Source: Marsupella aquatica (taxonomy: Eukaryota > Marchantiophyta). Taken from it: a stretch of DNA of 64,000 nt. This document shows, piece after piece, positions 26,455 to 38,535 of the stretch. Both the position numbers and the translations under genes were made by a program. Numbering within the stretch: position 1 is the stretch's first letter; each line of letters starts with the position of its first letter. A model generated the notes under the pieces. The model worked only from the letters and a program-made list of their open reading frames with translations, was not told the origin of the DNA and ran no database searches. The stretch spans positions 930,001 to 994,000 of the forward strand of contig OZ316892.1 in assembly GCA_973895155.1 (NCBI GenBank), read 5' to 3'.

Positions 26455-26650
26455 GAGGGTTGAACCAGGGCCCCAAAGCGGACTAGCCAGGGGCTGAGGA
26501 GAAATCAGGACTCACACCACTACACCCCACCCACACACACACACACATACTCTCCACACCCCTTGCTTGTGGAGGGGGGTTGAACCTGACACCTCTCAGA
26601 TCTAGGTTCATCCCCTGGCCAACTGACCAAACCCAGCTAGTTCGTGGAGC
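26455..26650 (-). mobile_element. tRNA-derived SINE-like element
   Basis: Read on the minus strand from about 26645, AGCTGGGTTTGGTCAGTTGG has the form of a pol III A box (TGGTCAGTTGG). About 30 bp later GTGTCAGGTTCAACCCC matches a B box (GGTTCRANNCC). A (GT)n tract and a C/T-rich body follow, with another GGTTCAACCC near 26460. An A box and B box at this spacing, in the absence of a foldable tRNA, is the usual architecture of a plant tRNA-derived SINE. I cannot see target-site duplications, so the ends are approximate. Confidence 0.5.
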
Positions 26651-28420
26651 AGATGATTGGTGGAGCAACTGATTAGTGGACCAGGGAAAGTTTACGGTCA
26701 CTTTTGTCTATCATCATTTAAAATTTTGACCTTATTGAGCCTCATTATCAGTTTTGTCTGTATTGGGAGTTAAGATCTAGAGGTTTCACTCTAGACCTAG
26801 GCCTTTAAGAGTAGGCTTCAGTTGACGTTTTTATAGTAAGATATAGTGAGTGCACATTTTGCTTTGCAATGTGATTTCTTCGTGTAGGATATATACCCTT
26901 TGCTATCATCGTGCAAATGCCGCTCCCAACATCAACATTTGTTGATGTATATACATATCTTCTGCTTTGACAACATTGTGCAATGCGTGGCCTTTGGGCT
27001 AATATAATATGAAGCAGTGAACCAAGATTGAGCCATGTTGCTCTCCCTAGCTTTTCCTCACCACTAGTCTATTTCCTGTCTATGTTTGTGCCAAGGCAGA
27101 GTATTGGCTACGGTAGTGTAGTACTTCAAATAAGTAAGTGACTGTGGTTAAGACAGGTTAATATTAAACAAGACAGTAAATCAAATACTTAATACTTTCT
27201 CTTACCACACTGTTTGTTTTTTAAAATTTATTGTTCAAGTTTTTTTTATCTCTTTACTACAACAGGGGTCTAATTGCTTTTCTTTGCTGAAAATGTCATT
27301 GTTCCTGTTTGTGACTGAATGTAATGATGTGGTTGCGCATGGTGCCAGGAATTATGGAAAGAACGTCCCATGGGGGTTGGTAAGTATTGTAACCATGTTG
27401 AGAGAAAAAAGTGTCAATCACCTGAATTTATCTACATTGTTCATTCCTTTAAGAGTAAAGATAGTCCCCCTTCCAAGGAAAAGGAAATAAAGCCCAATAA
27501 ATTCTAAGGTTATCGAGCACAACCCTGAAGGAATTGGAGATGTTGCAATGTGTAAATGTATAGAGAAAATATCAGGAATATTACGCAGTGTTGTTGAAGC
27601 ACATTTCAATGTTTATAGAGATTTTATGTGGGTTGCCAAAGTCTATCTAAACATTTTGGTACAAAGGTAGATGCCATGGAGCTTGGTACAAAAAGAAGCC
27701 TGGATGTACCTCCAAGTTTGCAAACATGCTCAGATATTTTAGTACTTCACTCTAGGACCTGGTAAGGTTAACTAGGGCGCAACTGAATCATAGTTATGGG
27801 CTCTTGAGCCAAGACTAGTGGATAGGGGATACCCTTGTGTTCATTCTTATAAATGAGTTTCATGAGTGAGAGACTCAAACTGAGAGGAGAGGCTTGCCCA
27901 GGCTACTATAGATGTGCATAATGAGTCTTCTCTGGGCTGTGGGGGTAACCCCAATGGAGTGAACCACATATCTATCAATTTCTTGTTGTACACTGGCTCC
28001 ATGTAATATTGTCTCAAACAAGATAGACCCACTCAAACCGTGTAGACACCCGTCAAAACAATCTTATGCTCAGATCATATGTACTAGAGAACTAGAGAAT
28101 GAAATGTGACTAGAAAACAAGACGGTCATTTTTGCAAACATGTAACTCTCTTAATTATAATGAAATGTGACAATATTAGACTCATTGGAAACCACAAGCC
28201 ATGTTGAATTAGGTCTGGTGGAGAGAGCATTGAGAATTGAGTTAATCATCGAGGGGCGATGCGGATGCCCGAGCGGAGATGAGAATGGTGCTTGGACAGT
28301 GAAGGTCATGGGATTGAGCAAACATCATGCTGTGTAACGAAGAGGGCAGAGTTTCGATCCGTCGGTGGTGACTGACTCACTAGTGACCGACTGACGTTCA
28401 AGGGGAAGAAAGATCAGGAC

Positions 28421-31225
28421 ATGGAGTTCATCAGTCCAGAAGGATTGCGTCTCGATGGCCGGCGACCCTTGGAGGCAAAGTCATTTCCGTGCTGTTGTGA
28501 TAAAATCTGTGATCTGTAATGAGTTATTAGATTTATGACAGGTGCGTTGAATTTGTGAGCATCCTTCACTAGCATCTGAGCTGGCAAAGGTGGATGGAAT
28601 TGTGCAGTTGCGGCAGCTGAATGCGGAACTGGGAGTTGTGGACAAAGCAGACGGGTGTGTTTCTCTTACTTCTCGATGGTCGCCTCTTTTGTGGAAGGCT
28701 TTGCGTGAATGAAAGCTAGCTTGTAAATGGCACTCGAAGAGGTTGAACAGAGAAGTGAGGTGTAGTTTAGCTGGACACTGAGCCAACGTAGTAAGCCACA
28801 ATTCCCACTGGTTGAAGGTGTGGAGACTAGAATAGTGGTTATTTCTGGAGTATAATACTGTACTAGATTTCTGGGTTTCAGCTGTTGGAGATTCATGATC
28901 GCTATTTCTCAGCTGGAAATTCTGCATTTCTGCATTATTGAGAAACAATATCATAGTGCAAACCTCTTACTTTCTGTCCCCTTTGTGCATGCAGTTCGGC
29001 AATGTTTGAGATGGGCAACACAAAAGCGATTGCTGTAGTGTATGGGCCACGAGAGGTAAATTTGATGGCTGCTAAGGTCCGCTTTGCGATATGCATAGTT
29101 CCGTCTCTGTGGGCTTCGTTCTGCAATAACCCTGTTATGCTTTGTGCTGATCAATTAATTCAGGTCAAAAACCGGAGCCAGCAACTACATGACCAGGCAC
29201 TGGTACGTTTCCTTGAATAATCTGAAAGAGTGTCGTTTGGCTCTGGGTTGGATTTTTCGTATTGGGATCTTGCAAACATAGTTTGCACAGCTTGGTGCAA
29301 CAAACGCTCAAAGCCTGGACACCTTGTAATAGACCCACAGCATGACCTGCCCAAACATTCTGGCGTGTTTGTTGTGAGCAACTGGTCGTTTTTACAATGG
29401 CTTCGTGTGTCTGGGGCCAGTTTGTCGTGTTAAAGTCCACTTCTTTTGGCTATGTAATATGAAGCCATTCTCAACTTCCACAGGGTTGTCATTAAGAATC
29501 GTGCATCATGTATGCAGGTCAAGTGTGAGTATAGCATGGCTGCCTTCAGCACTGGTGAGCGGAAAAAGAGGTCAAAAGGTGATAGGTATGAAAGTGGAGG
29601 CGTGTCAATGTTGTGGTTTCTCTACTCTTGTATTCAACAGGGAATCTTAGCCAAAGATGTGTAATGATTTGCGCATGCACGTGGATTGTTCCTTGCACAA
29701 GAAGACTTCCGACTTGGTTTAATAAGTTGGCTAATTTTTTTCATTCTGGGTCGGTCTGTTGGTTTTTGATGTATAGACGAGCAACAGAGCTGTCCTTGGT
29801 GATTCGTCAAACTATGGAAGCAGCTATCTTGACTCATCTTATGCCCCGCTCTCAGGTGAGAAACTAGATACTGTATTGAGATTTGCTGTAATTAGTTTCG
29901 TATTTTTTACAATCTGATGACTGCTAGTCAAAGACTGGAGCAGCTGTGAAACTCTCCCCCATTTCTGTTTGTTTTGGTAAATTTTCAACTTTTGGGATGG
30001 ATTTGAACCTCGAGGTCCTCCTTGGTCTTGCAGATAGACATATTTGTGCACGTTCTTCAAGCAGACGGAGGTAAATTTGCAGTGTCTTAGATAGCTGAAA
30101 ATAACATTTATTTCTTCCGTTCTTCCCTGCATTTATCTCAAAGTCCGGCAAGGGACCGATTGTGTACGACGAAGTGTGTTTGATGACTTCATAAAGGTTC
30201 TCCCTCTCTTTGGATCGTCAGGAACACGATCGTGTTGCATCAATGCTGCAACCATGGCGCTTGCAGATGCAGGGATTCCAATGCAAGATCTTGTTGCGTC
30301 TTGTGCAGCTGGGTACCTCAATGTTACTCCTATATTAGGTGATTGTCTCCCAAAAGCTGTCAATGCCAGAGGTCTAACGGCAGTTCAAATTGACGCTCGG
30401 TTTCGAGCTCTATCTGTAGTCAATCCATGTAGGGTATGATAGTTGAATATCGAGGTGGCTGTGTCTGAGACATTGAATCATTCAGTGTTGGCGATATTTG
30501 TCGTATTTGTGACTGATCCAGTTCTCCTTTTTGATCAAACCTGGAAGTTCCTGACGAAGACTAGTTGGAGTCATCGTAAAAGAATGCTATTTAGCGTGGA
30601 GTAAACATTATTGAAGTGGGAAAGTTCCACAGAAAATACAAAAATGTTGTTGAAGTGGTTCCTAGATTGAATATGTTTATCATTTCTTCCTATGAAGGAA
30701 GGTTTTACCAGATAACGCACATTTTGGGATTCGATTTTCAGATCGTCGTTGTGGTATTTTTCCTCTCATTCGCTTGCTTTATATTGTAGACCTGAATTAC
30801 ATGGAGGACGGCGGAGGCGGTCCGGATCTCACGGTGGCACTGTTCCCAAAGCTGGACAAGATATCTCTACTGCAGGTAAAATCCTAGTGGTGCATTGTCC
30901 TTTAGGGGTATGTCAGGAAATACCGAGAAATGTTATCATGATCGACGTGTTATCTGAAAGTGTCAGCCAACTTTCTACAGTTTTTCTATGCGAATCAGAT
31001 TCATACATAGAAATGCTGGATGACTGTACCAAGATAATGCTGGGTGGTATTTATGGTGGGTTGTGCCATGAACTTTCTGACAAGATCTCACTACCACAGA
31101 TGGATTCTAAAATCCCCATGGATGTATTTGAGAGCGTCATGAATTTGGCATCAGAGGGGTCAAAAGCTATAGCGGACTTCATTCGTGAGGTGATATGTTT
31201 ACCATCCGGTCCTCTGTTGTTGTAG
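28421..31225 (+). CDS. RRP41: exosome complex component RRP41
   Basis: Ten exons read on the plus strand: 28421-28474, 28608-28654, 28995-29055, 29164-29202, 29518-29585, 29777-29855, 30034-30070, 30222-30338, 30790-30875 and 31100-31189. They give 226 aa beginning [18 protein letters not shown]. Family motifs follow in order: [80 protein letters not shown] and [18 protein letters not shown]41 is an RNase PH-fold subunit of the exosome ring, which degrades or trims RNA 3' ends in nucleus and cytoplasm; in plants it keeps phosphorolytic activity. The expected length is about 241 aa. The final exon is not identified: reading through 31189 adds [11 protein letters not shown] and stops at 31225, unlike the family tail. 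The first intron starts GC, not GT. Confidence 0.93.
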
Positions 31226-33278
31226 GCAGGATGTAAAGATTCTGGCGTTTTAGTCCAATACAGATGCAATGTCTTCAGACTTGAAGTTACTTTTTTCAAG
31301 GACGGAATCTCACGCTATTATCTGCCACTTCTCTTTCGTATAATTGGATCAACCGGCATGTGTCATCTAACGATTTCAGTCTTTTCATTGTTGTATGCCT
31401 AACTTGAAGCGGTTCTGACCGGTATATATGTCCGTGAAATTTCTGTGCACAGAAGTTGATGGATAATACCAAACAACTGGTATATGCTAGAGGACCGCTC
31501 AAACTATAGTCAATTTTCTTTGCCACGGCTTGAAAGATACTCGAGATTCTATATTTGCCTTCAATTTTGACAAATAGACGTCACCCGTCGTGGATCCAAA
31601 TGGGAGATGCACCAAGTGGCCATGGTTATGATGGTGGAGATCACAGTGCGCTTTTAAATGTAAAGGGGTAAGGCTATTATTTCGATCGAACATTGAGCAC
31701 TGAACGCTTTTACCACGGCCGCTGCCAATGTGGGGAGCTGGAAACCCCATTGCACTGAAGATTTACGTGACATGAGCTCTAGGGCAGCTTCTTCACGGGC
31801 AATGTTGTTGGTTCAGGTAATGAGTAGAACCCTGACGATTTTTGTAGAACATATGGCGGGATAGATTTTAGGGTTGATGACACTGAGATACCTAGGCTGA
31901 AGCTCACTACGTGTAGCAGACGGGATTACAGAGCTAAATTATTTGAAGTAAAATCTTGACTCCACCATTGGCCTAATACAAGATGCACACATTGTTCGTT
32001 TGGGAAGACTCATTGCAGTGTCACTGAAGCCTCTTTTCGATTTGTGACAGCACTGAATGGTCATTGAGCACTCACTGAAGTCTCTTTTAGTTTTCTCCGG
32101 GATCTGAAGCCCGCATGGTGGAGTTATTGGAAGTAACGCTTCTCTTAAAGATCAACGCAAGTCCAAATTGGAGTAGTCGACTGCGATTCGAGTTTCCTAA
32201 TTGAAACATGACAATACATCTGATATACGCCGTACAGTAAGAGAACCTAACTAAACAGCGGCTGGCATGAGCTTCTAAATTCCAAGTCAGAAAGAGTTGA
32301 CGATCAGAATCAGCAAAGAGACTACTGGACCATGCCTTCAGGCAATGAGTTCCCACTTCATATACTTTGTTCCTGGTCCCGGGCAGAATGTGGGCGTCCA
32401 CCTGAAGAAGGAAGCTTTATTAGAGTACCGGGTCCACGGGAAAGCCTTGGTTAAAACAATGATCAGAAAGTTGTACGTTGATCAAGCTCTCTCTAATAAC
32501 TGAAAAGAACAAGATTACTTCACATAATCTCAAAGTGGTCTTTCGAAACGTGAAAAACCTCCTCTATCCCTGGTCCGCCTCTATGGCCTCGGCCCATCCC
32601 ATGCTCAAGACCAGCTCATCACCTCCCACCGCAGACGAAACGTTTTTGAGAAGAAAATTTAGAGTTGAACGTAGAGCTAGCCGTCACGTCGTCTCTATGA
32701 TACTGACTGCTATGATTCAGGAAACCTTCTGGCTAGGAACTAATCTTATCAGACATCGATAGCTGAAATGCAACTCCTAACTATCGTTGTAGCTTGGTTA
32801 TATTGCTAATCAATTGTCCAGAGGAACGTTGAAATGTAAGATCAGTAGTTGATTTCTACTAATCCACGGTAGCGGAGCAAACGCACCTCTCTGTGAACAA
32901 GTGCGTTCCTAGATCTTCATTTTCGCTTTCTACTGTTTTAGTGACCCAACAACTGTGTCTTCATGTTATCAATCGTTCTGCTGTTGCTGCCATTTTGTAG
33001 GTTCCCTATAGCTTAGGATAAATTCAGGCATTATTAAAATGGAAAAGTGAACCCGTTTGATAAGACTGGAGTTTGAAGCATTGTCCCAATAAAAGCCATT
33101 CACAACCAGGTATTGTTACAAGGACGGCCTTGGAAAATGGAACCCTTCAATAAAAAATTGAGTTCGAAAAATAGTAACAATGAACGCCCGCCACAGCGAA
33201 CGTACGCAGTGTACACTCCCTTGTGATTAAAGGTAATACACGTAAAGCTGGTGACTACTGCAATAATTCTCCTAATTC
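31226..33278. other. spacer between convergent RRP41 and GON4-like genes
   Basis: Probably carries the unplaced RRP41 last exon and 3' UTR in its left part (candidate acceptors near 31577 and 31783) and the GON4-like 3' UTR in its right part. Open frames at 32297-32503 and 32478-32762 match no family I know. I see no repeat of note. Confidence 0.5.
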
Positions 33279-36200
33279 CTACTTTTCCTTGTCAGAGTCA
33301 CCCATCTCTTCGTGTTCAAATTCCACTCCAGCATCGGCCTCATCGTCTGAATCACTCAACTCTTCTTTCTCCATGACGATATGCTGCTCCACTAGTGGGT
33401 CTTGACTTCGGTCCTCTGGAAAAGGATCGTGACGCTTACAATCTTTCTTGTCGCGATTTCTTCCAGTATTTCTACTTCTAGATTTAATCATTTTTGTACA
33501 TGGGTCAGAAGTGCTTCCGACCGCAAAAAATGTCCTAATCTGCTGAGGAACAGGTTGCTGGGGCTGTACTTGAGACTGAGGAAGTACTTGAACATGAGGG
33601 GGCATAATCACAAAAGAAAGATGAGGAGCTAGCTTAACAGCTTGTGTCCTGTCGTTGCAAATGCTCTTTACTGCTTGGGGATCCAGCCATGGAAGAGAAC
33701 CTTTTGAATGATTATCTGCTCGAGCTTTTGGTTTCTTCTTCTTTGAGAGGAGCCTTCTCTGTTTCTCAGCGCTTGCAGTTGTTGCACCAGAAGCAACGAC
33801 ATGGGTGCTTCCGGGATCCCAATCCTGTACATTCCCAGCTTTTTGTGCTGCGATCTTCTGACGCCGACTGGCTTCATACAGTCTACGTCTCTCCTTCGAC
33901 GACTCACTCGTTTTATAGGACTTCTGAGTCCCTACTGCGATCCTCCACTGTCGCTGCAACGTCTCAGGATTTCTGTGAGGCACGCAGCGAGCCCAAACCT
34001 GGTTCCAGTCCTGCTTATAATAATTAAGGCCCTGCGACGACCAAGGATACTTGTGACTATGGTTACTTTCCCTACTAGATTGCCATCTGAAAAACGAAGA
34101 CTTACATTGCGAATGACAGGAGAGAAGCAGGAAGGAGCTCCACACAAAGGGCGCAAGGCAGGATCCTACCTCTTGAATGGCCTTCTTTTCCCAATCGGTC
34201 AATGGAGATGTCTTCATCATGTGAACTGCCTGCACGTTATAAATCGGAAGAAGATTTTAGAAATAACACGTAGATAGTCCAAGATCAAATTGGAGGACAA
34301 AACATACCATGAAAAGACAAGGAAGCAATATATAGAACCAAAGGCTACCTTGATGGAATTCGGGAGTGCTTTCGACGCACTTCGATTCTTAGCCCTAATT
34401 TTGATCTGCACTCAAGATTCCATATTTTGGGATGCATCAACATGAAAGGTTCCAACACTCCCGTAATGTGAATGCAGTGCGAATCCAGAAAAAAACTACA
34501 CCTGATAGTTCTACGATCAAAAATGAAAACCAGATGCTGCACGTTAATGCTTTTAAGTAGCCTCGTACCTGATGATCTTCCTTCGAAGGAAGATACTCTT
34601 CCCGGATGGCACTCCAATTATGGTTGTGTTTCATGACACCCATTGCCAGCAGCCTATAAAGCGCAAGCATTGGTAGATTAGGCTTCTGAACTAGCTGGTA
34701 AAAATACTATCCAGGATGATGTATTGATAAATATACTCATCGTCCGAATCAGTAAAGAGTGCTGGACTTCATAACCAAAGTGCTCACATCAAGGGTTGAT
34801 GTATGGATAAAAATACTCACTCATCTTCCGAATCAGTAAAAAGTAATCGACTTGATGACGAAAGTGGTGGAGCTTTGTGAGGATACAACGCTTTATTAAA
34901 ATAGGGCAAAAATCGCCTCACAGCGAGTGCGACTTCTTTCGGAACAGGGGCTAGGCCTAGCTTCTCAGTGCTCTCCACCAATGCAGCGGCCATTGTCTGC
35001 TTGATCTGAGGAGTCGGCAGATAAGCTGGAAGCAAATCTACATTCCCTGATAACAGTGATCTTGTCCCCTCCAAAGTGTTTCTCCCAAGGCTTTGATCTG
35101 TTTGTTCATCCAAGCCTGTCTCAAAAAACGGCACACGCTTGAACTTGCTTGCTCCAGCCTCCACATGTAGATGTCTGAATTCTTCGAACCTTGCTTGCAT
35201 GATTTGAGAAACGTCCGTTAAAAATTCTGGAACCAGTTTAAGTGGTGCCACATCCAGAAGTGACCGAACTGGTAATGATATAACTGGCTCCCATATCATT
35301 AATACGCTCCCTTGGATCGCTGGACTGGCAGTGGGAAAGCCAGGGGGCCAGCAAAACAAAGGCTTCCGCTTAACTCCGTCGATGGCTGACGGATTAGTGT
35401 ATGGGGGACGAAAGCAAAAATCTGGAAAGGCAGTTTTCTTCCCAGCGAGAACCGTCTCACGTGCCTCTGCCAGTTCCAAGAGCAGCTTCTGTGCATCCAA
35501 GGATTCTTGCTGGCGTGCAGGGTCCCAGACGCAGAGAGAGTAAGTCTGAACTAGAAGCTGCACGTGCTCATGTATTAAGCTGTGCAGCTGACCAATTTGA
35601 TGAGCTGTGAACCCACTCACTGCAGGTCCTCTTTTCACGTTGGATGGCCAACCTGTGTTTACTGCCTTAGAAACGTTATCTGTCACACCGCCCACATGAG
35701 GAAGCAAATGACGGAGAGGCCCTCTAGATTGAAATCGGGCCCTCTGTCGCCTCTTCTCTCTCGTTTCCGGCCGTTTTCTCTTTCTCCTTTGAACGCTTTC
35801 AGAAGCATCGTCACTTTCCAGTAACTCCTCAATTTCAATCTCAAAATCCACATCCTCCTCCTCTTCTTCCTCCTCTTCCTTCCTACCGCTCTGTTCCGGT
35901 TTCTCACTCTCTGGAAGATCTTCCAGAACAGCTCTCAAAAATTTGTCATACTCCTCCCTGTCATCCACAGCTTCGAAATCCCTCTCCTCGTCTGACCCCT
36001 GCAAGAACGTCTCTAGCTGATCAAGGGACATATCAGCCAAGGACTGTCGAGCCCTGGTCCGGCTGCCAATTGGTTCCAAATTGTCCGCATCTCTGTCGTC
36101 TTGTCTTCCTCCTTCTCTTTCTCCTTCGCTCTCATCACTTCTCAAAACCTCTTCCACATGCTCTCCAGGCTGCTGCAAAATATAAGGAGCAATATAATCC

Positions 36201-36670
36201 TCGTTTACTTTGCAATCCTCATCTTCCTCATAATCAGTGGCAAGCTCGAGAAACTTGTCATCGCCATCCAATTCGCCAATAAACTCCTCCGCTGATCCGC
36301 TGAACATGTGCTGTACATCTTCTGCTGTATCAAAATACCCGTCCTCATCATCATCCTCGTCCTCCTCCTCGTCGACCAACCCCTTCTCCTCCTCCGCCTC
36401 CTCCTCTGTTTTTCGCATTTGCGTCGAACTTTCACCGGATTCCGCCGAAACAGCACGATGCTGTACCATCAACAGAGCGTCGCAATCGGCATTGTCATCC
36501 TCTTCCTCCTCCTCCACTTCTCCATCCATTTCTCCCTCCATTTCTCCCTCCCCAGTCTCGTCATCCTCCTCCTCCTCCTCCTCCTCCTCCTCGTCGTCGT
36601 CGTCGTCCCCCTCCATTTCTGCTTCTCCAGCGTCAGCGTCAGCGTCCTCCTTTTCTCCTGCTCCAGACAT
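33279..36670 (-). CDS. GON4-like protein with acidic N-terminus and SANT/Myb-like modules
   Basis: Five minus-strand exons close in phase: 34821-36670, 34569-34653, 34349-34405, 34170-34229 and 33279-34031, for 934 aa. The first 300 residues are mostly Glu/Asp runs. A basic patch (RRKRKRPETREKRRQR, about residue 310) precedes a conserved region with FPDFCFRPPYTNPS and IWEPVISLPVRSLLDVAPL. Around residues 610-660 LLFTDSEDELLAMGVMKHNH then NWSAIREEYLP and KNRSASKA form a SANT/Myb-like module. Residues about 670-725 carry a second, SPLTDWEKKAIQEGL then NQVWARCVPHR and QRQWRIAVGTQKSYK. This layout is that of plant GON4-like nuclear proteins; animal GON4L is a transcriptional corepressor. The ATG at 36670 is used. 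The C-terminus is basic, Pro/Gln-rich, then acidic. Target genes are unknown. Confidence 0.93.
34725..34865 (-). repeat. partial duplication of GON4-like exon 1 end inside intron 1
   Basis: The exon 1 end, with its donor, reads CTCATCTTCCGAATCAGTAA on the plus strand at 34821. A diverged copy, CTCATCGTCCGAATCAGTAA, sits about 81 bp away at 34738 inside intron 1. Flanks (ATAAAAATACT versus ATAAATATACT, and the following 30 bp) also match. The intronic copy holds a frame-compatible EDE codon run but no evident use. Confidence 0.8.
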
Positions 36671-38257
36671 CAACTACACAAATCCTCGCAAACAACAATG
36701 GAATGCGCCGTGACCTTCTTCAAACCTATGCGTCGACTCGAGCGCTCTTTCCTTTCCTTTCCTTTCCTTTCCTTTCCTTTCCCTTCTGAGGAGTGCACAC
36801 AGATGAACGAGGACGAGAAGAACCCGAACCACAACGGGTTGTAGCGTTCACACGAGGAGGCGTTTGGTCGACACCAAAGTTGTCGGGGCTTTTTGTTGAT
36901 TGTGTTCCCTTGATTGGGTTTTTGGCTTGTGGGATCCTGTCTTCCCGGTTCCAGCGCCCCCTGCCTTTTTGCAGTTTGATATATGTATTTGTTGCCCGCA
37001 AAGAGTTCGAAGAGTTCCAAACGTTCGGTTTCTTTGGCTTGAGCAGGAAAACTTCTCTGGCCAATTAATTAAACAATGACCTTTGGGCGCCAGCAAGGGG
37101 ACGCCAGGGCGGGGGGCGAGTAATGCAATTCTGAAGAGATTTTGTACAGTGTGTCACTCCAGTTTTGTTTTGCCGCCCTTTTCTCACTAGTGGTTGCACA
37201 AAGTAACTCTGGTTAGTTTGGACAAATCCAACTGTTGACTTAATGAGAATTTTTTATCATTGGGATCGTCGGCACCATGAAAGGCAGAGTACATTTGTCA
37301 CATTTTTCAAGTTCACCTCAACAACCTAGTTCATTATCAACGAGCCCTATGCACATGCGTTGCACGACACAAGGAGGGCCGGCCCTTAGGGAGTCAGGCC
37401 GAGGCATTTATGGGGCAGCAAGAAGCACAGGGGTGCACATTTCCTCCATCAACGGTTAGGGAAAATAGCCAATCAAATCCAATGAGTGTGAATCTTTCCC
37501 GCCCAGGAGCTATTTTTTATGGGAACGAAGGACAAAAAAAATGGGATCCCTTATTATAGTTGTAGATGAGGGAGGGCATGGGTGGCGGCCAGCCAATCAG
37601 GAGGGGCAGAGCCGGAGCAGAGTAAGAGACCCAAGCCAATGTTGAGAGTTGGAGAGGGCATTGCGGTTAGGGTAGACATGGATGACCTTCTGACAGTGAG
37701 ACCTGGCCTAATGTTCACTGTCAGATTATTTCAACTTAACTATTGTTATTTTCCTTAACCAGCAGTAGAAAAAATGACAAAGTATGTATTTTGACTGAGA
37801 CAAACTGCAATGTTCTAAATCTCAGATTCACTAATATTTACCATAATCAAATTATTCCTGACCCTAACCTCAGATAGTTCATGGACCCCTCCTTTAATGC
37901 TTTTCAGACAACTACTAAATGTTCTCCCACAAAGGTTGTTTGAAATCATTTTCCACATCTACCTCAAGCACTACCCTTGTCTCACTATGGATGTAAATAG
38001 AGCACACCTCCTTTATACTTGATTACGCAAGCCTCTATGTCATGTCAAGCCAAATATTTCCAACAACTAGCAAAATGAGCTCACAATCACGCTCGTGAAT
38101 TGGCTCGAGAGGAAAGAGGCTTGGTCCAAAAATAACATATTTGATCACTTTTTGAGTTGAGCCATTGTTAGGGGTTGAATGAGACAATTATATATAGAAT
38201 GGTTTTTAAGCATAAATTTGCAACCCCACATTTATTAACCCTAACCATCCACCCATC

Positions 38258-38535
38258 CAGTGTTTTTTTTTAAGGATTTCACTTTTTCGCCAAGGTGGCC
38301 AATGTAAAGTGTGTCAAGGAGAAGATGCTCAAAAAATTCTGTATTCAATTATGTTCTTGACCGTCAGATCTCCCTAGATTTAAGACGGACCGTTAGATTC
38401 TGGCTAAAGGGGCCTGGGATTAGGTGGAACACTGGCTAATGAGACAGCAAAAAAGTAGCAAATTTTAGCCAAAAGTGGCGAAGGATTTTTGGGGAGGTGG
38501 AATCTAGCGAATTTTCGCCACTAAAAAAAACACTG
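38258..38535. mobile_element. hAT-type MITE, 278 bp, intact ends and target-site duplication
   Basis: The left end reads CAGTGTTTTTTTTTA. The right end, read on the other strand, reads CAGTGTTTTTTTTA, so terminal inverted repeats are about 14 bp. The 8 bp just outside each end are identical (CACCCATC at 38250-38257 and 38536-38543), the duplication size made by hAT transposases. Subterminal TTCGCCA/TGGCGA motifs recur in both orientations near 38288, 38478 and 38513, as in hAT transposase binding sites. There is no coding capacity, so it is non-autonomous. Confidence 0.88.

Larger units (their letters stand above)
25599..28420. other. spacer between divergent bS16 and RRP41 genes
   Basis: No gene supported. 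It holds a 35-bp tandem array (25853-25958), an SINE-like segment (26455-26650), a repeat-end motif at about 26975-27008, and AT-rich DNA. The last roughly 160 bp before 28421 are probably RRP41 promoter and leader. Open frames such as 27284-27490 resemble nothing known. Confidence 0.55.

Noticed and set aside
29990-30045. T-loop-like string (GGTTCAAATCCATCC on the minus strand) suggesting a tRNA
   Set aside because: No acceptor stem or D/anticodon arms fit, and the stretch overlaps RRP41 exon 7.
36237-36844. Plus-strand Ser-rich or Leu-rich frames of 158 and 178 codons
   Set aside because: They are the antisense of Glu/Asp runs (GAG/GAT) in GON4-like exon 1 and the CCTTT microsatellite; low-complexity artefacts.
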